DNA from: Nocardioides perillae
GTDB taxonomy: Bacteria > Actinomycetota > Actinomycetes > Propionibacteriales > Nocardioidaceae
Length of the DNA: 64,000 bases
Direction: 5' to 3'
Assembly: GCF_013409425.1 (NCBI RefSeq)
Contig: NZ_JACCAC010000001.1
Span: 2,604,001-2,668,000 of the forward strand
Below are positions 47,749-54,900 of the stretch, one piece after another. Each line of letters begins with the position of its first letter. The stretch's first letter is position 1. The notes below the pieces were generated by a model. The model had not been told where the DNA came from and made no database searches. It saw only the letters and a program-made list of their open reading frames with translations. Both the position numbers and the translations under genes were made by a program.

Positions 47749-49050
47749 TCACTCTGCCAGCCGCCCCGCGAGCACCCCGGCGGCGAGCACCGCCGCCGCC
47801 AGCGCGCCGGTCGTCGCAGCCAGCACCGGGAAGCCCGCGAGACCGACGACGAGGCCCGCCAGTCCGCCCGCGGTCGCGGCGGTGAGCCCCATCACCAGGT
47901 CGGAGGCGCCCTGCACGTCGGCGCGGGCGTCGAGCGGGGTGGCGTCGACCAGCAGCGTCGAGGCGGACACGGTGGCCAGCGACCAGCCGAGACCCAGGAG
48001 GAAGAGCCCGACGGTGATCTGCCAGGAGCCACCCTCCGGCGCCAGGGCGCACAGCACGAGGGCGAGGCCGAGGACGACGCCGCCCGCCCCCAGCACCTGC
48101 GGCCGGCCCCAGCGGTCGGCCGCGGCGCCCACGAGCGGGGCGAAGGCGAACATGCCGAGCACGTGGATGCTGATGACCACCCCGATGAGGTCGAGCTCGG
48201 CGCCGCCGTGCTCCATGTGCAGCGGCGTCATGACCATCACCGCGATCATCGCGGCGTGGGCACCCGACAGCCCGACCACCGCCACGGCCACCACGGGCCG
48301 CTCGGCGAGGACGCGGCGCACCCGGCCCCACGAGGTGCCGGCGGGCGGCTCCGCGCCGTGCCCGGCCACCGCGCGTGCGAGCAGCAGCGGGTCGGGGCGC
48401 AGCAGCAGGCCGACCAGCACCGCGGCGAGCAGCATGCCGGCGCAGCCCAGCACGAAGGGGCCGGCCAGTTCGGGCACGCCGAGCCAGCGGGCGACCGCGG
48501 CGGCCGGCCCGGTGAGGTTGGGGCCGGCGACCGCGCCGACCGTGGTCGCCCAGACGACGACCGAGAGCGCCCGCCCGCGGGCGCGCGGCTCGGCCAGGTC
48601 GGTGGCGGCGTAGCGCGCACCGTTGTTGGCCGCGGTCGTCGCACCGAGCAGGGTGGCGCCGAGCAGCAGCAGCGCCATCGAGCCGACCGCTGCGGCGACG
48701 ACCGCGAGCGCCGCCCCGCCGGCACCGACGGCGTAGCCCGTGAGCAGGCCCGGCCGCCGGCCGCGCCGGGTGATCAACCGCGCCAGGAGGTAGGCCGCGA
48801 CCGCGGCCCCGAGCACCTGCGCGGTCTGCGCGAGCCCGGCCAGGCTCTCGGAGCCCGAGAGGTCGCGCGCCAGCAGCGGTGCGGTCGCGATGCCGATCGT
48901 GATGCCCACCGCGCCCACCGCCTGCGTGAGCACCAGCACCGCGACGGTGCGGCGCTGCACCGCGGCGACGCCGCCGGCGGGCAGGCCGGCGGTCGGGACG
49001 GGCGGCGAGGGGGTCGAGGGGGTGGGAGGGGTCGTCGGCTCGGTCGTCAC
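47749..49050 (-). CDS. Major facilitator superfamily transporter
   Basis: The 433-residue protein has about twelve membrane helices after a Pro/Thr-rich N-terminus. Drug/metabolite exporter features include GSESLAGLAQTAQVLG and LARLITRRGRRPGLLTG (the Gly-x-x-x-Arg-R-G-R-R motif A) after helix 2 and AADRWGRPQVLGAGG after helix 8. It lies 4 bp upstream of the MTA phosphorylase and 4 bp from DUF3046, and is probably the first gene of that operon. The substrate is unknown. Confidence 0.88.
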   Translation of the reverse strand: MTTEPTTPPTPSTPSPPVPTAGLPAGGVAAVQRRTVAVLVLTQAVGAVGITIGIATAPLLARDLSGSESLAGLAQTAQVLGAAVAAYLLARLITRRGRRPGLLTGYAVGAGGAALAVVAAAVGSMALLLLGATLLGATTAANNGARYAATDLAEPRARGRALSVVVWATTVGAVAGPNLTGPAAAVARWLGVPELAGPFVLGCAGMLLAAVLVGLLLRPDPLLLARAVAGHGAEPPAGTSWGRVRRVLAERPVVAVAVVGLSGAHAAMIAVMVMTPLHMEHGGAELDLIGVVISIHVLGMFAFAPLVGAAADRWGRPQVLGAGGVVLGLALVLCALAPEGGSWQITVGLFLLGLGWSLATVSASTLLVDATPLDARADVQGASDLVMGLTAATAGGLAGLVVGLAGFPVLAATTGALAAAVLAAGVLAGRLAE

Positions 49051-49054
49051 GGCG

Positions 49055-49249
49055 TCAGCGCTCCTTCGCGGGCAGGTCCAGCTCGCGCCACACGGCGCGC
49101 CAGACGTCCTTCGCCGGCACACCCGCGCCGAGCGCCTCCTCGACGGTGCGGTCGCCGAGCTCGCCCAGCACGTGGGCCGAGGCCCAGTAGCGGGCGTAGC
49201 CGTCGCCCAGGGCCGCCTCCATCCGCGACCAGAACTCCGTCAACCGCAC
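49055..49249 (-). CDS. DUF3046 protein
   Basis: The 64-residue protein matches DUF3046 (RLTEFWSRMEAALGDGYARYWA, then LGELGDRTVEEALGAGVPAKDVWRAV), a short actinobacterial protein of unknown function usually encoded directly upstream of recA. Here it is 8.8 kb from recA. The GTG 49249 overlaps the stop of the DinB-methyltransferase gene by ten bases and is followed 4 bp later by the MFS gene. Confidence 0.93.
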   Translation of the reverse strand: MRLTEFWSRMEAALGDGYARYWASAHVLGELGDRTVEEALGAGVPAKDVWRAVWRELDLPAKER

Positions 49250-50469
49250 GACGCACCGTCCCCCTGCGGGCCGGCGGTCGCGTCAGCGGCGGGCGGGTCG
49301 GTGCGACCGCGACGCGCCGAGAGCGCCAACCACCGCTCCCCGCGCGCACCCGGCTGCCGCAGCACGGCCGTCGGCACCCACCCGGCGCTCTCGACCGCGC
49401 TGCGCAGCGCGGGTTCGCGCCACAGGGTGAACAGCCGCGGCCCGCCCACCGCGCCGTGCGTCGACCAGCGCTCGCCGTCGCCCTCCTTGACCGACAGGTG
49501 CAGTGCGCCGCCCTCCCGGGTGGCGGCCGCCAGCCGGGAGAGCACCTGCGGCAGGTCGCCGCGCGCGACGTGGAGGAGGGAGGCGGCCGCCCACACCCCG
49601 TCGTACGCCGTGTCCGGCGCCAGCGGGTCCGCGAGCGGGTCCACGAGGGGGTCGAGCTGGTCGGCCTCGTGGCCGGCAGCGCGCAGCAGCGCGACGAACG
49701 CGGCGCTGACGTCGGTGCGCCGCACCGAGACGCCGCGCTGCTCCAGCAGCCGGGCGTCGCGACCGCCGCCGGAGCCCACCTCGAGCACCCGGGCGCCCGG
49801 GCCGACGCGCGCGGCGAAGGCGTCGACCTGCTCGCGGAGCAGGGCCGTCGGCTCCGCGGTGGCGGCGGCGAAGGCCGCGGCCGACTCCTCGTAGGAGCCG
49901 ACCGTCACCGCCTGGGCGTCGGCCCGCCCGGCGGCAGCTGCGCGGCGGGCCACGTCGTGCAGGTGGTGGACGACGTCGTGGAGGTGGTAGCGCCCCAGGG
50001 TGGTGACGGTGAAGGCGCTGCCGTTCGAGCGCAGCCCGGGCCGGTGCCGATCGGCCTCGCCGACCCCGCGGTAGCGCGCCACCACGGCGTCGCACGCGTC
50101 CGCCAGCTCGGCGGCGACGACCGCCGGCTCCTGCGTCGCGTAGCGGTCCTCGCGGGCGGTGGCGTCCTGGTCCCAGTCGGCGAAGGTCGGCCCGTCCTCC
50201 TCCAGCATGCGGGCGAGCCGGCCGTCGAAGACGCGGTGGACGTCGCGCACGTGCGCGGCGTACTCCAGCGGGCTCCAGGTCGTCGCGGCGGGCCGCTCGC
50301 GCACGTCGACGCGCCCGAGCACCGCCGACCACCGGTCCCGGGTGGCCGCGAGCCCGTCCGCCACGTCGTGGGGGCCGAGGTCGGCGCCGTCGAAGCCGCA
50401 GTCGGGGCACGGACGATCCAGCACCCACGTCCAGTCCTGGGTGTCGGGAGGCGGGTCGGGCAGCTGCAC
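49240..50469 (-). CDS. DinB-like and SAM methyltransferase fusion
   Basis: The 409-residue protein joins two domains. Residues about 15-165 resemble DinB/MDMPI metal-dependent thiol-using proteins (PLEYAAHVRDVH and RYHLHDVVHHLHDV supply candidate metal-binding His). Residues about 190-390 are a class I methyltransferase with motif I VLEVGSGGGRDARLL. A CPDCGFDG motif precedes the first domain. I know of no common fusion of this type. The GTG at 50469 is in-frame and precedes the cysteine motif; the C-terminus overlaps DUF3046. Confidence 0.8.
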   Translation of the reverse strand: MQLPDPPPDTQDWTWVLDRPCPDCGFDGADLGPHDVADGLAATRDRWSAVLGRVDVRERPAATTWSPLEYAAHVRDVHRVFDGRLARMLEEDGPTFADWDQDATAREDRYATQEPAVVAAELADACDAVVARYRGVGEADRHRPGLRSNGSAFTVTTLGRYHLHDVVHHLHDVARRAAAAGRADAQAVTVGSYEESAAAFAAATAEPTALLREQVDAFAARVGPGARVLEVGSGGGRDARLLEQRGVSVRRTDVSAAFVALLRAAGHEADQLDPLVDPLADPLAPDTAYDGVWAAASLLHVARGDLPQVLSRLAAATREGGALHLSVKEGDGERWSTHGAVGGPRLFTLWREPALRSAVESAGWVPTAVLRQPGARGERWLALSARRGRTDPPAADATAGPQGDGASCG

Positions 50470-50522
50470 GCCGCCATTGAACCAGCGCCGGGGCCCGGCC
50501 CCGGGTCTGGGAGACTGCCGCC

Positions 50523-51041
50523 ATGCCCTCGACGGTCGAGTACTCCACACGCTCCGCGACCGCCGACGACCTGCCTGCCATCGCCGGGATCTACGCGCAC
50601 GCCGTCGAGCACTCGCACGCGACCTTCGACCTCGAGCCCCCCGACCTCGACCACTGGGTCACCCGCCTCGACGGGCAGCACCCCGGCGACCACCTGCTCG
50701 TCGCGGTCGACGGGGACGACGACGTCGTGGGCTACGCCTACTCGTGGTCCTACCGGCCCCGCCCGGCCTACGAGTCGACCCGCGAGACCTCGATCTACCT
50801 CGACGACAGCGTGCGCGGCAAGGGCGTCGGGCGGCTGCTGTACCCCGCCCTGCTGGAGACCATGGCCGTCTCCGGCGTGCACACCGCCGTCGCGCTGGTG
50901 GCCCTGCCGAACCCCGCCTCCGAGCGCCTCCACCTCGCCGTGGGCTTCGAGAAGGTCGGGCAGCTGCGCGAGGTCGGCTACAAGTTCGACCAGTGGATCG
51001 ACGTGGCGTGGTTCCAGAAGATGCTGCACACGATGCCGTGA
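50523..51041 (+). CDS. GNAT acetyltransferase (phosphinothricin/methionine sulfone type)
   Basis: The 172-residue protein has the GNAT fold with VVGYAYSWSYRPRPAYEST near residue 70, the acetyl-CoA loop DDSVRGKGVGRLLYPAL (Q/R-x-x-G-x-G/A) near residue 95, and NPASERLHLAVGFEKVGQL near the C-terminus. This matches the Pat/MddA group, which acetylates amino acid analogues such as methionine sulfone or phosphinothricin. It is transcribed alone, divergent from the DinB fusion gene. Confidence 0.9.
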   Translation: MPSTVEYSTRSATADDLPAIAGIYAHAVEHSHATFDLEPPDLDHWVTRLDGQHPGDHLLVAVDGDDDVVGYAYSWSYRPRPAYESTRETSIYLDDSVRGKGVGRLLYPALLETMAVSGVHTAVALVALPNPASERLHLAVGFEKVGQLREVGYKFDQWIDVAWFQKMLHTMP

Positions 51042-51235
51042 TGCACCCGCCGGGCTGGAGCACGCCCCGTCGGCCGCGTGTCGTGCACCACGTCGGCCGG
51101 CGCGGATCCCGCGTCGTTCCGGGCTCGCGCTGCCCCGCCCCACCCCCACGGGGGGTCGTGGAGCAGCCGCGGGTTCGACTCCGGGGCGGGGTCGTGCCTA
51201 CCGTCGTCGGGCCGTTCGGCACCGAGCGCGGAGCA
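51042..51235. other. Intergenic stretch before the riboswitch
   Basis: I see no gene here. It should contain the promoter of the riboswitch-NlpC/P60 transcript and the 3' end of the GNAT gene. Confidence 0.5.
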
Positions 51236-51405
51236 CGCCGAGTCCTGCCCGCCCCGCGCTTCCCCTGACACACGACCAGGGCAGGAGTGGGGGACCCACC
51301 GCACGGCGTCCGCCGGCCCACGGGCCGGACCGGACTCGGGGTGAAGCCACCAGCAGTGGCCGAGCACCTACCCGCTCGAACCCGACAGCTCACCTCACAG
51401 GCGCG
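51236..51405 (+). ncRNA. Cyclic di-AMP riboswitch (ydaO/yuaA class)
   Basis: The leader of the NlpC/P60 gene has the hallmarks of the ydaO class: GCCGAGTCCTGCCC pairing with GGGCAGGAGTGGGGGACCCA, then CTCGGGGTGAAGCC, and near the 3' end CCCGACAGCTCACCTCACAGGC. Order and spacing match actinobacterial members. In this class c-di-AMP binding usually turns downstream genes off. Cell-wall hydrolase genes are classic targets. The boundaries are approximate. Confidence 0.88.
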
Positions 51406-51419
51406 GGAAGGGAACCCGC

Positions 51420-51929
51420 ATGTCCACGCACAGCCACGCCCTGCGGCGCCTCGTCGCGGTGCCCGCCACCGCCCTGCTGGCCCTGGTGGTCAGCCTCGGC
51501 CTGGTCGCGGTCAGCGCCCCGGCCGCCGAGGCCGCAGGGGCCGCAGGGGCCGAGCGTCGCGAGCGCAAGGTCGACACCGCGATGGCCATCACGCGCCGCC
51601 AGAAGGGCGACCCCTACGGCTACGGCGCGGCCGGGCCGCACCGCTTCGACTGCTCCGGCCTCATCCGCTACGCCTACGGCCGCGCCGGCTTCGACGTGCC
51701 GCGCACCTCGCGCGAGCAGGCCCGGACCCTCGGTCGCCGCATCCCGAAGCGGGCCGTGCGACGCGGTGACCTGGTGTTCTTCTACGACGGCGGCGGGGTC
51801 TACCACGCCGGTGTCTTCGCCGGCCGCAAGCACGGTCGCGCCTACCTCGTCCACGCCTCGAAGCCGGGCACGGACGTGAAGCGCGACCGCATCTGGACCA
51901 GCAGCTGGTTCGGCCGCACGCTGCGCTGA
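51420..51929 (+). CDS. Secreted NlpC/P60 peptidoglycan endopeptidase
   Basis: The 169-residue protein has a signal peptide (LVAVPATALLALVVSLGLVAV, cleavage near AEAAGA) and one NlpC/P60 domain. The catalytic triad is Cys78 (RFDCSGL), His129 (VYHAGVF) and His145 (LVHASKP). It likely cuts stem peptides in peptidoglycan. ATG 51420 has GGAAGGGAA upstream. The c-di-AMP riboswitch in front links its amount to cell-wall stress or osmotic signals. Confidence 0.93.
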   Translation: MSTHSHALRRLVAVPATALLALVVSLGLVAVSAPAAEAAGAAGAERRERKVDTAMAITRRQKGDPYGYGAAGPHRFDCSGLIRYAYGRAGFDVPRTSREQARTLGRRIPKRAVRRGDLVFFYDGGGVYHAGVFAGRKHGRAYLVHASKPGTDVKRDRIWTSSWFGRTLR

Positions 51930-51976
51930 GGTCGGTCGATCCGCGCCGGGCGAGGCGCGGTGTCGGTGGCCTCCGC

Positions 51977-51982
51977 CAGGAT
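51977..51982 (+). promoter_or_regulatory. Candidate -10 box of a leaderless lhr promoter
   Basis: CAGGAT ends six bases before the lhr GTG, with no Shine-Dalgarno in the gap. It is a weaker match than the other leaderless boxes in the window. Confidence 0.4.
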
Positions 51983-51988
51983 GGTGGG

Positions 51989-54900
51989 GTGACCACGGCC
52001 GCGACCTCCTCGGTGCTCGAGCGCTTCAGCACGCCCACGCGCACCTGGTTCGAGGCCGCCTTCGCCGCACCCACCCCGGCCCAGGCCGGGGCGTGGGAGG
52101 CGATCGGCGCGGGGCGCCACGCGCTGGTCGTGGCGCCCACCGGGTCGGGCAAGACCCTGTCGGCCTTCCTGTGGTCGCTCGACCAGCTGCTGACCACGGA
52201 GCGCCCGGAGGACCGCACCACCCGGTGCCGGGTCCTCTACGTCTCCCCCCTGAAGGCGCTGGCGGTCGACGTCGAGCGCAACCTGCGCGCCCCGCTGGCC
52301 GGCATCCGCCACACCGCGGCCAGGCTCGGCACCCGGGTGCCGGAGGTGCGGGTGGGGCTGCGCTCGGGTGACACCTCCGCGGCCGACCGCCGCAAGCTGG
52401 TGACCGACCCGCCCGACATCGTCATCACGACGCCCGAGTCGCTCTTCCTCATGCTCACCTCGCAGGCGCGCGAGTCGCTGCGGGGCGTGCAGACCGTGAT
52501 CCTCGACGAGGTGCACGCCGTCGCCGGCACCAAGCGCGGCGCCCACCTCGCCGTGACCCTCGAGCGTCTCGACGCCCTGCTCGAGCGGCCCGCCCAGCGC
52601 ATCGGGCTGTCGGCGACCGTGCGGCCGCTCGAGGAGGTCGCCCGGTTCCTGGGCGGCAGCGCACCGGTCGAGGTCGTGGCGCCACCGTCCGCCAAGGAGT
52701 GGGACCTCCGCGTGGTCGTCCCCGTCGAGGACATGACCGCCCCCGAGGCCTACGACGACAGCCGGCTCCCCCGCGGCGGGCCGGCCTCGGGCAACGGCGT
52801 GCAGCGGTTCAAGGGTGGGCCCCCGCCGCAGGCCGGCGACCCCGTCGAGCCGGGCGACGCTGCTGCGGCCGACGTGGCACCCGACGACGACGACCCGTTC
52901 GCCGACCTCTTCGGCGGCACGGTCGCGCAACCGGTCGGCGACCCCAGCCGCGCGCAGTCGCTGTGGCCGCACATCGAGGAGAGCGTCGTCGACCTCGTCG
53001 AGCAGCACCGCTCGACCATCGTCTTCGCCAACTCGCGCCGCCTCGCCGAGCGGCTGACGGCCCGCCTCAACGAGATCGCCACCGAGCGGGCCGAGGCGGC
53101 CGCGCCCGACGCCGCCCCGGAGCAGCCCGGCAGCCGCTGGCGCCTGGAGCAGCGACCGCCCGCCGAGGTCGCCGGCCAGTCCGGCAGCACCCGGGGCGGC
53201 GGGGCGGACGCCGGCCCTGGTCCCCACGACGGGGGGCCGGGCGCGGTCGTCATCGCCAAGGCCCACCACGGCTCGGTGTCGAAGGAGCAGCGCGCACTCA
53301 TCGAGGACGACCTCAAGCGGGGGCGGCTGCCCTGCGTGGTGGCCACCAGCAGCCTCGAGCTCGGCATCGACATGGGCGCCGTCGACCTGGTCGTGCAGAT
53401 CGAGTCGCCGCCGTCGGTCGCGAGCGCCCTGCAGCGCGTGGGCCGCGCCGGCCACCAGGTCGGCGAGGTCTCGCGCGGGGTGCTCTTCCCCAAGCACCGC
53501 GGCGACCTCGCCCAGACCGCGGTGGCGGTCGAGCGCATGCTCACCGGTGCCATCGAATCGCTGCGGGTGCCCACCAACCCGCTCGACGTGCTCGCCCAGC
53601 AGGTCGTCGCGGCGACCGCGCTCGACGAGTGGGACGTCGAGGAGCTCTACGCCCTGGTCCGGCGCAGCGCGGCCTTCACGTCCCTGCCGCGCTCGGCCTA
53701 CGACGCCACCCTCGACCTGCTCTCCGGCCGCTACCCCTCCGACGAGTTCGCCGAGCTGCGACCGCGGGTCGTGTGGGACCGGGTCGCCGGCACGCTGACC
53801 GCCCGCCCCGGCGCCCAGCGCCTCGCCGTCACCAGCGGCGGCACGATCCCCGACCGCGGCCTCTTCGGGGTCTTCCTCGCCGGCGGGGAGGGGCCCGGCC
53901 GCCGCGTCGGCGAGCTCGACGAGGAGATGGTCTACGAGTCGCGGGTCGGCGACGTCTTCGCGCTGGGCGCGACCAGCTGGCGCATCGAGGACATCACCCA
54001 CGACCGGGTCCTCGTCACGCCGGCGCCCGGCATCCCCGGCCGGCTGCCCTTCTGGCGCGGCGACAGCCTCGGCCGTCCCGCCGAGCTCGGCGAGGCCGTC
54101 GGCGCCCTGGTGCGCGAGCTGGGCGCGCTGCCCCAGGAGCGCGCCGAGGCCCAGGTGGCGCAGCGCGGGCTCGACGACTTCGCCGCCGGCAACCTGGTGG
54201 CCTACCTCCGCGAGCAGCAGGAGGCCACCTCGGCGCTGCCCACCGACCGCACCGTGCTGGTCGAGCGGTTCCGCGACGAGCTCGGCGACTGGCGCCTCGT
54301 CGTGCACTCGCCCTACGGCACACCGGTGCACGCACCCTGGGCCCTGGCCATCAACGCCCGCATGCGCGAGCGCTACGGCATCGACGGGCAGGCGGTGGCC
54401 TCCGACGACGGCATCGTCATCCGGGTCCCCGACACCGACGCGGAGCCGCCGACGGGTGAGGTCGTGGTCTTCGAGCCCGACGAGGTCGAGGACCTCGTCA
54501 CCTCGGAGGTCGGTGGCTCCTCGCTGTTCGCCTCCCGCTTCCGCGAGTGCGCCGCACGGGCGCTGCTGCTTCCCCGCCGCGACCCGGGTCGTCGCTCCCC
54601 GCTGTGGCAGCAGCGGCAGCGGGCCGCGCAGCTGCTCGAGGTCGCCTCGAAGTACCCCTCCTTCCCGATCGTGCTCGAGGCGGTCCGCGAGTGCCTGCAG
54701 GACGTCTACGACCTGCCCTCGCTGGTGGGCCTGATGCGCCGTCTCGAGCGGCGCGAGGTCACCGTCACCGACGTCGAGACCACCACGCCCTCGCCCTTCG
54801 CGCGCAGCCTGCTCTTCGGCTACGTCGCGCAGTTCGTCTACGAGGGCGACTCCCCCATCGCCGAGCGGCGCGCCGCCGCGCTCGCGCTCGACCAGGGCCT

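Noticed and set aside
47680..51879. Long plus-strand frame across MFS, DUF3046, DinB fusion, GNAT and NlpC genes
   Set aside because: It crosses several real genes on both strands and has Arg/Ala low-complexity content without a motif.
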